6,598 nt of DNA, taken from NCBI GenBank assembly GCA_943914815.1, contig CALUDL010000091.1, positions 1 to 6,598 on the forward strand, read 5' to 3'. The notes beneath the pieces are model-generated. The model ran no database searches, was not told the DNA's origin, and saw only the letters and a list, made by a program, of their open reading frames with translations. A program made the position numbers and the translations under genes. This document shows, in pieces, positions 1-5,118 of the stretch. Source of the stretch: an uncultured Brevibacterium sp. (GTDB taxonomy: Bacteria; Actinomycetota; Actinomycetes; Actinomycetales; Brevibacteriaceae). Position 1 is the first letter of the stretch. The number at the start of each line of letters is the position of its first letter.

Positions 1-491
1 ACCTGAGCGCGAGCAATCGCAACACGTTGCGCCTGCCCACCGGAGAGCTGGCCGATCAGTTTGGAACTGTGTTCCGCAAGACCCAGCCGGTTGAGCCAGT
101 CACCGGCCATTGCCATAGCTTGAGAGCGCGGGGCGCCTTTGAGCATGGCGGCCATGGCCACGTTTTCGACTGCAGTGAGTTCGGGCAACAAGAGGCCCTG
201 CTGGAACACAAACCCGAACAGCTCGCGACGCAAACGGGTGCGACCAGATTCGTTGAGAGCGGTGATATCGGTCTGTTGTGTGTGGACAGTAGCACCCAAC
301 TGGACGCGGCCGTGGTCAGTCGAGATCATGCCGGCCAGAGCGTGAAGCAACGTGGTTTTACCCGAACCTGACGGTCCCATGATGGCAAGTGATTCACCTT
401 CGTGAACGTCCAGACTGACACCGCGCAGAGCGTGAGTATTACCGTAGGATTTTCCGAGTTTAGAAGCAGTGATAACCGATGAAGTGTTCAT
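1..491 (-). CDS. ABC transporter ATP-binding protein, 3' part cut off by window edge
   Basis: This is the N-terminal 163 residues of an ABC ATPase, which hydrolyses ATP on the cytoplasmic face to drive a membrane permease. Visible in order: an A-loop region with Tyr16 (GKSYG), Walker A GPSGSGKT at residues 39-46, a Q-loop in FVFQQGLLLPELTAVENV (about 95-112), and the signature LSGGQAQRVAIARA (149-162). Walker B, the D-loop and the H-loop lie beyond position 1. The compact N-terminus and the LLPELTAVENV wording resemble the MacB/LolD/FtsE group, whose partners are FtsX-type permeases; such a permease may follow outside the window. The substrate cannot be told. The start is ATG at 491-489; the preceding bases (AACGATAGAAGC) give only a weak ribosome-binding site. 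The frame stays open upstream, but I see no better start. It lies 107 bp downstream of the DUF445 gene on the same strand, so co-transcription is possible but not shown. Confidence 0.93.
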   Translation of the reverse strand, partial: MNTSSVITASKLGKSYGNTHALRGVSLDVHEGESLAIMGPSGSGKTTLLHALAGMISTDHGRVQLGATVHTQQTDITALNESGRTRLRRELFGFVFQQGLLLPELTAVENVAMAAMLKGAPRSQAMAMAGDWLNRLGLAEHSSKLIGQLSGGQAQRVAIARAQ

Positions 492-583
492 GCTTCTATC
501 GTTGTACGTGGCCCAGAACACCACTACGAAGATGACCGTCAGGTTGAGGTGGGGAAAACCTCCGTAGCCGGCTGTGGGATTCC

Positions 584-612
584 TGCCCGGGTGTTGCTTT
601 ACAGCCCGGGCA
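584..612 (-). other. Hairpin spanning the DUF445 stop codon
   Basis: An 8-bp perfect stem (584-591 with 605-612, core GCCCGGG/CCCGGGC) encloses a 13-nt loop that contains the TAA stop of the DUF445 gene (599-601). On the minus strand no U-run follows, so it is at best a weak terminator. It may instead stabilise the 3' end or reduce read-through into the ABC gene. The structure is seen directly; the role is inference. Confidence 0.4.
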
Positions 613-1894
613 CCAGCACCGTAATCGCGTGAATGAGCAGACCCACCAACGCGCCCACTACGGTTCCGTTGATGCGGATGTACTGCAAGTCCTTGCCCAC
701 GTAGAGCTCGATCTTGTCCGCGGCGTCCTTGGCGTCCCAGCTTGCGATCGTGTCAGAAATGACTGACGCGAGCTCCGGACCAAACGACTCTGTCAAATCC
801 CCAGCCGTCGTGGCCAACTTCTGGTCAAGCATGGTGGCAAACTCAGCATCGTTTTGCATGCGGTCAGCGGTTTCAGAAAGAAGCTGGCGAACGCGCGCCT
901 TTACTTCACCATCGCTGTCTTCAACCGCTGCGTACAGCAACCGCTTGAGTGAAGTCCAGATGTCCAAAACAGACTCAACCACGCCATCCTGAGCTAACAG
1001 ATCATCAAAAACGACCTCGGCGCGCTGAGCGATTGACGTATCCTCACTCAAGTCACGCGACAACTCAAGCAACCACCGATCCAAGGCCTGCCGAGCCTGG
1101 TGATAGCGGTCGTCACGCACGTCAGCAACCCAGCCCAACACCTCGGTCTGAAGGCGGGAAGCGACCGTACGATTCACAAACTTGGGCACCCATTCTGGGG
1201 CACGGTCGCCCACAATCTGCTCAATGACCTGCGGGTTCCGTTCCAACCACACGTACGCCTCGTACACCACCAAATCCACGAGGCGGTGGTGAGCGCCATC
1301 GCGCACGATCTCAGTGAGCAGCCGCCCCACAACCGGCGACTTGTGCGTGGCGATAAGTTTAGGGACCAGAACGTTGCGCGTGAGCGACTCGATTGCAGAA
1401 TCATCGACCCTGGCCAGCACATAGTTAATGCCCTGACCGGCCCGCTCCACCACAATGTCCTGATTGCGTTTTACAGCCAACCACGCGCCCACACGCTTGG
1501 TCACCTGCGCGGAACGGATCTTGGGTGCCACAGTTTCTGCGCGCAAGAAGTTCATGGCCACAAACGTCGACATGGACTCTCCCAGCACGTCCTTCTTGCG
1601 CGGAATGATCGCGGTGTGCGGGATGGGAACCCCAAGGGGGTGCCTGAACAGTGCGGTGACGGCGAACCAGTCGGCCAAGCCACCGATCATGGCCGCTTCA
1701 GACGCCCTGGACACGAACCCCCACACACCGGTCTGGTCAGTGAACAGGTGAACAGTGATGAAGATGATGGCCGCCAGGATGAGGAGCCCCGTTGCGACTG
1801 CGCGCATGCGGGATAGCGCCGCGCGTCTGGCCTGTTCGTCTTCAGGTGTCTCCCCCGGCGGAGTGGCCAGCGACGGTGGGGTGTTCTGGTTCAT
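599..1894 (-). CDS. DUF445 family membrane protein (YjiN-like)
   Basis: A 431-residue protein of the DUF445 family. The hallmark block GGLADWFAVTALFRHPLG followed by VPIPHTAIIP lies at about residues 71-98. The layout is: a hydrophilic N-terminus (1-32), one membrane segment (about 33-51, GLLILAAIIFITVHLF), the DUF445 hallmark, a long charged helical middle (about 100-400), and a closing C-terminal membrane segment (about 408-431, GTVVGALVGLLIHAITVLVP). This is usual for the family, whose biochemical role is unknown; it is placed in the cytoplasmic membrane. I chose ATG 1894-1892 because the protein there starts just before the conserved region. The frame continues upstream to a GTG at 2146, but that extension is low-complexity and runs through the inverted repeats of the intergenic spacer. 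A purine-rich stretch (GGGGGAG, then GGAAC) precedes the ATG, though its spacing is not ideal. The gene diverges from the AbiEi/DUF559 gene and precedes the ABC ATPase gene on the same strand. Confidence 0.9.
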   Translation of the reverse strand: MNQNTPPSLATPPGETPEDEQARRAALSRMRAVATGLLILAAIIFITVHLFTDQTGVWGFVSRASEAAMIGGLADWFAVTALFRHPLGVPIPHTAIIPRKKDVLGESMSTFVAMNFLRAETVAPKIRSAQVTKRVGAWLAVKRNQDIVVERAGQGINYVLARVDDSAIESLTRNVLVPKLIATHKSPVVGRLLTEIVRDGAHHRLVDLVVYEAYVWLERNPQVIEQIVGDRAPEWVPKFVNRTVASRLQTEVLGWVADVRDDRYHQARQALDRWLLELSRDLSEDTSIAQRAEVVFDDLLAQDGVVESVLDIWTSLKRLLYAAVEDSDGEVKARVRQLLSETADRMQNDAEFATMLDQKLATTAGDLTESFGPELASVISDTIASWDAKDAADKIELYVGKDLQYIRINGTVVGALVGLLIHAITVLVPGL

Positions 1895-1928
1895 GTGTTC
1901 CGCATCCACTCCCCCAACTTTAGTCCGT

Positions 1929-1965
1929 GGGGTGGGTTGGGTGCGGGCATGGGGTGCGTTTGGGG
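1929..1965 (+). other. G-run cluster with G-quadruplex potential
   Basis: The plus strand carries GGGG (1929-1932), GGG (1934-1936), GGG (1939-1941), GGG (1945-1947), GGGG (1951-1954) and GGGG (1962-1965). The first four runs are separated by loops of only 1, 2 and 3 nt, a textbook intramolecular G-quadruplex pattern. It lies 35 bp upstream of the DUF445 start, on the non-template strand for the plus-direction gene and the template strand for DUF445. Pattern seen directly; folding not tested. Confidence 0.5.
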
Positions 1966-1993
1966 TTGTAGCGGAGGGCTTGTAGCGGGGGGG
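1966..1993. repeat. 14-bp tandem duplication
   Basis: Two adjacent 14-bp units, TTGTAGCGGAGGGC (1966-1979) and TTGTAGCGGGGGGG (1980-1993), differ at two positions. The second ends in a run of seven G. The repeat sits between the G-run cluster and the first inverted-repeat pair in the DUF445-AbiEi spacer. Copy number here could vary by slippage; that is inference. Confidence 0.6.
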
Positions 1994-2003
1994 TGCTTCC
2001 GTT

Positions 2004-2050
2004 GGTTTCGATACAGTCCACGCCTTGAACTGAACTCGACTGTAGCCAAA
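2004..2050. promoter_or_regulatory. Imperfect inverted-repeat pair, copy 1 of shared half-site
   Basis: The left arm TTTCGATACAGTC (2006-2018) faces the right arm GACTGTAGCCAAA (2038-2050). The right arm reverse-complemented is TTTGGCTACAGTC, so the arms agree at 11 of 13 positions, with a 19-nt spacer. The half-site is the same as that of the perfect repeat at 2098-2136. Two pairs of one motif in a divergent spacer suggest an operator for a dimeric DNA-binding protein; which protein is unknown. Confidence 0.55.
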
Positions 2051-2064
2051 AGCACCCACATTCA

Positions 2065-2095
2065 CGGATTTTCCCCTAAAAACACCAAAAATCCG
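2065..2095. repeat. Small inverted repeat, 8-bp arms
   Basis: CGGATTTT (2065-2072) is the exact reverse complement of AAAATCCG (2088-2095), with a 15-nt A/C-rich spacer. It lies between the two larger inverted-repeat pairs. It could be part of a protein-binding array or chance in an AT-rich stretch. Confidence 0.4.
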
Positions 2096-2097
2096 GC

Positions 2098-2136
2098 CGT
2101 TTGGATACAGTCCAGATTCTCGACTGTATCCAAACG
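2098..2136. promoter_or_regulatory. Perfect 15-bp inverted repeat, candidate operator
   Basis: CGTTTGGATACAGTC (2098-2112) is matched exactly by GACTGTATCCAAACG (2122-2136) around a 9-nt spacer. Fifteen contiguous complementary bases are far beyond chance in this length. No U-run follows on either strand and the repeat lies upstream of both genes, so it is not a terminator. It is best read as an operator or other protein-binding site 62 bp upstream of the AbiEi/DUF559 start. The AbiEi antitoxins are known to autoregulate through inverted repeats in their promoters, which makes that gene product a candidate binder (inference). Confidence 0.65.
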
Positions 2137-2138
2137 AG

Positions 2139-2147
2139 TTATCCACA
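2139..2147 (+). promoter_or_regulatory. Perfect match to DnaA box TTATCCACA
   Basis: TTATCCACA matches the classical DnaA-box consensus exactly and begins 2 bp after the perfect inverted repeat. It is a single site with no cluster around it, so it is not an origin by itself. DnaA-dependent regulation of the flanking genes is possible, and chance is also possible. Confidence 0.35.
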
Positions 2148-2186
2148 GAACTGAAGCACCCCCTAGTAACGAGCCCCGCATACCGC

Positions 2187-2199
2187 TAGCTTCAGTGCA
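2187..2199 (+). promoter_or_regulatory. Possible leaderless promoter -10 element for the AbiEi/DUF559 gene
   Basis: TAGCTT (2187-2192) fits the actinobacterial -10 pattern TANNNT and ends 6 nt before the ATG at 2199, so transcription could begin on the A of the start codon. There is no Shine-Dalgarno sequence upstream, and an in-frame TAG (2187-2189) excludes an earlier start. Leaderless genes are common in actinomycetes. No convincing -35 is seen, so this is tentative. Confidence 0.35.
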
Positions 2200-3119
2200 T
2201 GGAACACCACACCAGCAGGCAACGCGAACTTGCGCTTCCACTGAAGCTCTCTGACGCTCGCGCTCTTAGCTTGAAACAGTCAGACCTCAAACCCGTGACC
2301 CTGCACGGGCAAAAACTGCACGGTATCTACACGTCTAAACGGCACACACAAACCGTCACTGTTCCGCAGTGGGCTACCCAAGACCCGCTCTGGTGGGCAC
2401 TATTTACCCAGCTCAGAGCCTTAACGACTGGCCGCCCTCATGCGATGGTCACGGGCAATAGTGCCGCATATTTGCGTGGGCTCCCGGTCAAACTCAGGCC
2501 ACAACTGGACATCGCTGTGCCCCAGCACGCAGGCGTCATCAAGCGACCAAAGGTCAATACTTTCCGCGTTTCCAACACAGCATCAGTAGAAAAAGCAGGC
2601 ATGCGGTTTCACGACCTCGGCGGGATTCTCAGCATCATTGCCCGGCAGGAGCCTGTGGAAAACCTAGTCACAGTTCTTGACGCGATTCTGGGTCCGTGGC
2701 GCAGGCCCGCTGAAATGACGCGCGCTGAACTTGAGCCGCTCATCAACTCCCTCCCCCGAGGTCCCGCCTGGTCCACGCTCAAACAAGCTTTCACGTTGGC
2801 GCGCGAAAGGGTCGCGTCACCACAGGAAACTCGGCTGCGGCTGGCGCTAGTGCGCGCTGGTTTGCCGGAACCACAGGTAGCGCCCCCAGTGTGGATCGAA
2901 AAGTTTGGCCGGTTCGTCCACCCGGATTTGGCCTACGCGTTCGCCAAGCTCGCAATCGAATACGAGGGACGCCATCACTTTGAGCTCACAGACCAGGTGC
3001 TCAAGGACACCGAGCGGTACTACCAACTGGGCCTGTTGGGGTGGACGGTGATTCGGGTGACGTCGTTGCACAGTTTCGACTCAGTGGTGGTCAAGGTGAA
3101 GGAGTTTTTGGGGCTGTAA
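2199..3119 (+). CDS. AbiEi-like protein with C-terminal DUF559/Vsr-like nuclease domain
   Basis: A 306-residue protein of a type common in actinomycetes. The N-terminal part (about 5-60) looks like a worn version of the AbiEi winged-helix region (LHGQKLHGIYTS). The middle part (about 80-165) has the AbiEi-family pattern: AMVTGNSAAYLRGLP, then LDIAVPQHAGV, then VENLVTVLDAIL. The C-terminal part (about 205-306) resembles the DUF559/Vsr-like PD-(D/E)XK nuclease fold: Glu210 in SPQE, Asp243 in HPDLAY, the E-x-E of AIEYEG (Glu254/Glu256), His259/260, Asp270, and the closing strand LGWTVIRVTSL. All the usual acidic positions are present, so it may be an active endonuclease; the substrate is unknown. 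The ATG at 2199 is the only plausible start because an in-frame stop lies just upstream; there is no ribosome-binding site, suggesting a leaderless mRNA. No AbiEii toxin partner is adjacent. It converges with rplI. Confidence 0.8.
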   Translation: MEHHTSRQRELALPLKLSDARALSLKQSDLKPVTLHGQKLHGIYTSKRHTQTVTVPQWATQDPLWWALFTQLRALTTGRPHAMVTGNSAAYLRGLPVKLRPQLDIAVPQHAGVIKRPKVNTFRVSNTASVEKAGMRFHDLGGILSIIARQEPVENLVTVLDAILGPWRRPAEMTRAELEPLINSLPRGPAWSTLKQAFTLARERVASPQETRLRLALVRAGLPEPQVAPPVWIEKFGRFVHPDLAYAFAKLAIEYEGRHHFELTDQVLKDTERYYQLGLLGWTVIRVTSLHSFDSVVVKVKEFLGL

Positions 3120-3194
3120 TTCCCCGAGGTGGCAGCCAGTGCCCCTGACCGGTCGCCGTGCTCTCCCCGCCACCGAGGTCGCAACCGACTTTAG

Positions 3195-3240
3195 AAACGC
3201 CACGGGCGTCACAGCACCTGCTGTGACGCCCGTGGCGTTT
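3195..3240. terminator. Bidirectional terminator hairpin between AbiEi/DUF559 gene and rplI
   Basis: A perfect 22-bp inverted repeat (3195-3216 with 3219-3240; arms begin AAACGCCACGGGCG) has only CC at its centre. It sits between two convergent genes: 75 bp after the plus-strand gene and 24 bp after the rplI stop on the minus strand. The AAA/TTT ends of the arms give short U-runs in both directions. It most likely ends the ribosomal operon and the opposing gene. Confidence 0.85.
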
Positions 3241-3264
3241 CCCGTTAAAGGGCTGTTTGGCTCG

Positions 3265-3723
3265 TTAGGCCTTACCGATCACGTCGAACTTTGCGTTCGC
3301 GGTGATTTCGTCGTGAACGCGCACGGTTGCAACGTAGGATCCAGAGGTCTTGACGTGGCCGGTCAGGGCTACCTGACGGCGGTCAAATTCGTGACCGGTG
3401 GATTCTTTGAGTGCGTCGGCGACGAGGACGGGGGTGACGGCACCAAAGAGGCGTCCGCCCTTTCCGGCCTTCATTTCGATGCGTGCAACGGTGGACTCGA
3501 GCTTGTTCTTGAGTTCCACAGCGGCTTCGCGGTCAGCGATCTGGCGTGCCTGGCGTGCTTTACGCAAGGTCTCAATCTGCTTTTCTGCGCCTGCGGTCCA
3601 TGGTGAAGCCCAGCCGCGAGGAATCAGCAGGTTGCGTGCGTAACCAGCCTTGACGTCGACGACGTCGCCAGCTGCACCCAGTCCATCAACTTCCTGGTTA
3701 AGAATGACTTTACGAGTAGGCAA
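3265..3723 (-). CDS. rplI: 50S ribosomal protein bL9
   Basis: Ribosomal protein L9, which binds 23S rRNA at the base of the L1 stalk. The 152 residues match the family length (about 148-152). The N-terminal RNA-binding domain shows KVILNQEVDGLGAAG, then DVVDVKAGYARNLLIPRGWA (about 5-39). A long charged connecting helix follows (about 44-78), then the C-terminal domain with GKGGRLFGAVTP (87-98). The start codon is TTG (3723-3721): the strong site AGAAGGGAAG lies just upstream, an in-frame TAG follows a few codons further up, and no ATG or GTG occurs before the conserved KVIL. This gives MPTRKVIL. It is the last gene of the rpsF-ssb-rpsR-rplI operon, 17 nt after rpsR, and is followed by the large hairpin at 3195-3240. 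Confidence 0.97.
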   Translation of the reverse strand: MPTRKVILNQEVDGLGAAGDVVDVKAGYARNLLIPRGWASPWTAGAEKQIETLRKARQARQIADREAAVELKNKLESTVARIEMKAGKGGRLFGAVTPVLVADALKESTGHEFDRRQVALTGHVKTSGSYVATVRVHDEITANAKFDVIGKA

Positions 3724-3740
3724 TGTTCTTCCCTTCTACC

Positions 3741-3980
3741 TCAGCGGTTTGAGCTCGTGTAGGGCAGAAGTGCCATTTCGCGAGCGTTCTTAACTGCCTT
3801 GGCGATCAGGCGCTGTTCCTGGACGGATACACCAGTGACGCGACGCGCACGGATCTTTCCGCGGTCAGAAATGAACTTGCGCAGAGTTGCTGTGTCTTTG
3901 TAGTCGATCGAAGCAGCTTCGCCCGGCTTGAGCGGGTTTGCCTTCTTCTTGATCGGCTTCCGGATTTCCGGCTTTGCCAT
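3741..3980 (-). CDS. rpsR: 30S ribosomal protein bS18 (cysteine-free form)
   Basis: Ribosomal protein S18, which pairs with S6 on the platform of the 30S subunit. The 79 residues include the core [20 protein letters not shown] (25-44), then ARRVTG and the closing [10 protein letters not shown] (65-74). The protein has no cysteine: the zinc-ligand positions of C+ S18 forms are replaced (NPLK near residue 16 and GVSV near 51), so this is a zinc-independent C- version. ATG 3980-3978 is preceded by AGGAGA at good spacing. It lies 24 nt after ssb and 17 nt before rplI, clearly in one transcription unit. Its product is also half of the S6:S18 complex expected to bind the rpsF leader. Confidence 0.98.
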   Translation of the reverse strand: MAKPEIRKPIKKKANPLKPGEAASIDYKDTATLRKFISDRGKIRARRVTGVSVQEQRLIAKAVKNAREMALLPYTSSNR

Positions 3981-4004
3981 TTTTATCTCCTGTTGAAAAG
4001 TTTT

Positions 4005-4631
4005 TTAGAACGGTGGTTCTTCGTTCGTTGGGTTGCCCCATCCGCCTTGGTTGCCCTGTGGCCGTGATGACTGCCACGGGTCGTTGTCTTGGTTTCCGGC
4101 GCCACTTCCCGAGTTGTTCCAGCCTCCGCCGGACTGCCTCTGGTCGTCATAGCCACCGGATCCGCCGGAGTTGTTCCAGCCAGAGCCACCCTGGTTGCCC
4201 CAGTTGCCCTGGCCCCCTTGACCTCCACCGGGTCCGCCCTGATTTCCGCCTCCGTAGCCGCCACTGCGTTCGTTACGTGTCACGTTCGCGGTTGCGTATC
4301 GAAGGCTCGGACCCATTTCGTCGACGTCGAGTTCGAAGACGGTGCGACGGTCTCCTTCTTTTGTGTCGAAGGTGCGTGACTTGAGTCGTCCTTGCACCAC
4401 CACGCGGGTGCCGCGGGACAGTGACCCTGCCACGTTTTCGGCAAATTCGCGCCACACTGAGCAACGCAAGAAGAGGGTTTCTCCGTCTTTGAACTCGCCT
4501 GATGCACGGTCAAAGGTGCGTGGAGTTGATGCCACGGTGAAGTTGGCTACTGCCGCACCGTTGGGGGTGAATCGCAGTTCAGGGTCAGCGGTCAGGTTTC
4601 CTACAACGGTGATGACGGTGTCGCCAGCCAT
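4005..4631 (-). CDS. ssb: Single-stranded DNA-binding protein
   Basis: SSB coats single-stranded DNA during replication and repair. Residues 1-112 form the OB fold ([21 protein letters not shown], conserved Trp60/Phe63 in WREFAENVA, then [12 protein letters not shown]). Residues about 122-200 are a disordered Gly/Asn/Gln/Ser-rich linker with WNNSG and WGN-type repeats. The end is the acidic tip NEEPPF, the docking peptide for partner proteins such as RecO, PriA-type helicases and Pol III chi-like factors in bacteria that have them. The 208 residues are normal for actinomycetes. I chose ATG 4631-4629, spaced 5 nt from AAAGGAG; a GTG two codons earlier overlaps that site and cannot be the start. 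It lies 89 nt after rpsF and 24 nt before rpsR. Confidence 0.98.
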   Translation of the reverse strand: MAGDTVITVVGNLTADPELRFTPNGAAVANFTVASTPRTFDRASGEFKDGETLFLRCSVWREFAENVAGSLSRGTRVVVQGRLKSRTFDTKEGDRRTVFELDVDEMGPSLRYATANVTRNERSGGYGGGNQGGPGGGQGGQGNWGNQGGSGWNNSGGSGGYDDQRQSGGGWNNSGSGAGNQDNDPWQSSRPQGNQGGWGNPTNEEPPF

Positions 4632-4720
4632 GGGCACTCCTTTGAGAAGACGTTTTCGTTTTAATCTACGCTCGTTTTATTCAACGATAGTGAGATTAAG
4701 CGGATGTGTGCGAGCTAGTT
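4632..4720 (-). other. AT-rich rpsF-ssb intercistronic region
   Basis: These 89 nt are markedly richer in A/T than the flanking genes and contain TCGTTTTA twice (4656-4663 and 4672-4679). They end in the strong ssb ribosome-binding site AAAGGAG. A TANNNT-type hexamer (TAGATT on the minus strand) is present, but I see no good -35 partner. An extra ssb promoter, as found in some bacteria, is possible but unproven. Confidence 0.35.
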
Positions 4721-5011
4721 TTACTTAGCGTCTGGGCGAACGATTTTGGTGCGTACCACGATTTCGTTGATGCCAAGCTGGCGGTCAAGTTCTTTCGTGG
4801 TGTCTGGGTTTGCAGTGAAGTCAACGACTACGTAGTAGCCTTCCGACTTCTTCTGGATTTCGTACGCGAAGCGGCGACGACCCCAGATGTCTACGTTGTC
4901 CACGGTTCCGCCTTCTGCGGGGATGACGTGGAGCAGCTTTTCAACAGTGGTTTCTACGGAACGCTCGTCGAGTTCCGAGTCAAGAATGAGCATGAGCTCA
5001 TATTTACGCAC
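4721..5011 (-). CDS. rpsF: 30S ribosomal protein bS6
   Basis: Ribosomal protein S6, the partner of S18 on the 30S platform. The 96 residues match the family length. Visible: the first strand [15 protein letters not shown] (2-16), then [19 protein letters not shown] (34-52), the usual S6 turn and second strand, then GYYVVVDF (58-65) and the C-terminal strand [10 protein letters not shown]. The start is GTG 5011-5009: it puts RKYELM at the N-terminus, as in the family, and AAAGGAGGTG lies 10 nt upstream. A longer reading from the ATG at 5044 would translate this very ribosome-binding site as KGGG and is not credible. It is the first gene of the rpsF-ssb-rpsR-rplI operon. The leader contains a candidate S6:S18-binding structure. 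Confidence 0.98.
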   Translation of the reverse strand: MRKYELMLILDSELDERSVETTVEKLLHVIPAEGGTVDNVDIWGRRRFAYEIQKKSEGYYVVVDFTANPDTTKELDRQLGINEIVVRTKIVRPDAK

Positions 5012-5021
5012 GTGTAACCCA

Positions 5022-5069
5022 CCTCCTTTGGTCTTTACGGCCATGGTCGGTCCATGGCAGGAGGGTAAA
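5022..5069 (-). promoter_or_regulatory. Candidate S6:S18-binding leader motif of rpsF
   Basis: On the minus-strand RNA, GCCATGG (5058-5052), loop ACCGA (5051-5047) and CCATGGC (5046-5040) form a 7-bp hairpin, followed at once by CCG (5040-5038). The six bases directly 5' of the hairpin, CCUCCU (5064-5059), are fully complementary to the rpsF Shine-Dalgarno AGGAGG (5027-5022). The result is an outer stem, a bulge with CCG, and a hairpin. This matches the described S6:S18 complex-binding motif in rpsF leaders (a conserved CCG in a bulge flanked by a stem and a hairpin). An alternative outer stem UUUAC/GUAAA (5069-5065 with 5038-5034) would leave the Shine-Dalgarno free, so a switch is conceivable. 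The pairing is seen directly; binding is inferred. Confidence 0.65.
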
Positions 5070-5118
5070 TGCGTGTATGTGGACTCTCAATTGCCAAGAG
5101 CACACAGACCCGTCAATT

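Larger units (their letters stand above)
1895..2198. other. Divergent intergenic spacer (about 304 bp)
   Basis: This is the gap between the divergently transcribed DUF445 and AbiEi/DUF559 genes, and I see no gene in it. It holds, left to right: a G-run cluster, a 14-bp tandem duplication, an imperfect inverted-repeat pair, a small AT-rich inverted repeat, a perfect 15-bp inverted-repeat pair and a DnaA-box match. Promoters for both genes must lie here unless DUF445 is read from farther away. Every half-site of the two large repeats contains TACAGT, which fits the actinobacterial -10 pattern TANNNT, so repeats and promoters may overlap. Confidence 0.7.

Noticed and set aside
27..371. Plus-strand 114-residue frame over the ABC gene
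   Set aside because: Antisense to Walker A, Q-loop and signature motifs of the ABC ATPase; no independent coding signal.
1100..1816. Plus-strand 238-residue open frame opposite DUF445
   Set aside because: It lies entirely antisense to a clear DUF445 coding region, has His/Arg-rich composition with no recognisable family, and is a typical shadow frame.
2098..2136. Perfect inverted repeat read as a transcription terminator
   Set aside because: It lies upstream of two divergent genes and has no T-run on either side, so an operator-type role is more likely.
1895..2146. In-frame N-terminal extension of the DUF445 protein from a GTG at 2146 (84 extra residues)
   Set aside because: It would translate the inverted repeats and G-rich spacer, is low-complexity with no family similarity, and lies before the conserved hydrophobic start of DUF445. 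ATG 1894 is better.
3124..3174. GGTGGC/GCCACC pairing and the GACCGGTC palindrome after the AbiEi/DUF559 stop
   Set aside because: Short arms with a 35-nt gap, or a simple 8-bp palindrome; the strong hairpin at 3195-3240 explains termination.
3974..4728. Several plus- and minus-strand open frames overlapping ssb
   Set aside because: All are antisense or frame-shifted readings of the Gly-rich SSB gene, Arg/Ser-rich with no family match.
5012..5044. Upstream ATG at 5044 as the rpsF start
   Set aside because: It would translate the Shine-Dalgarno as protein (KGGG) and add residues absent from S6; GTG 5011 fits both the ribosome-binding site and the family N-terminus.
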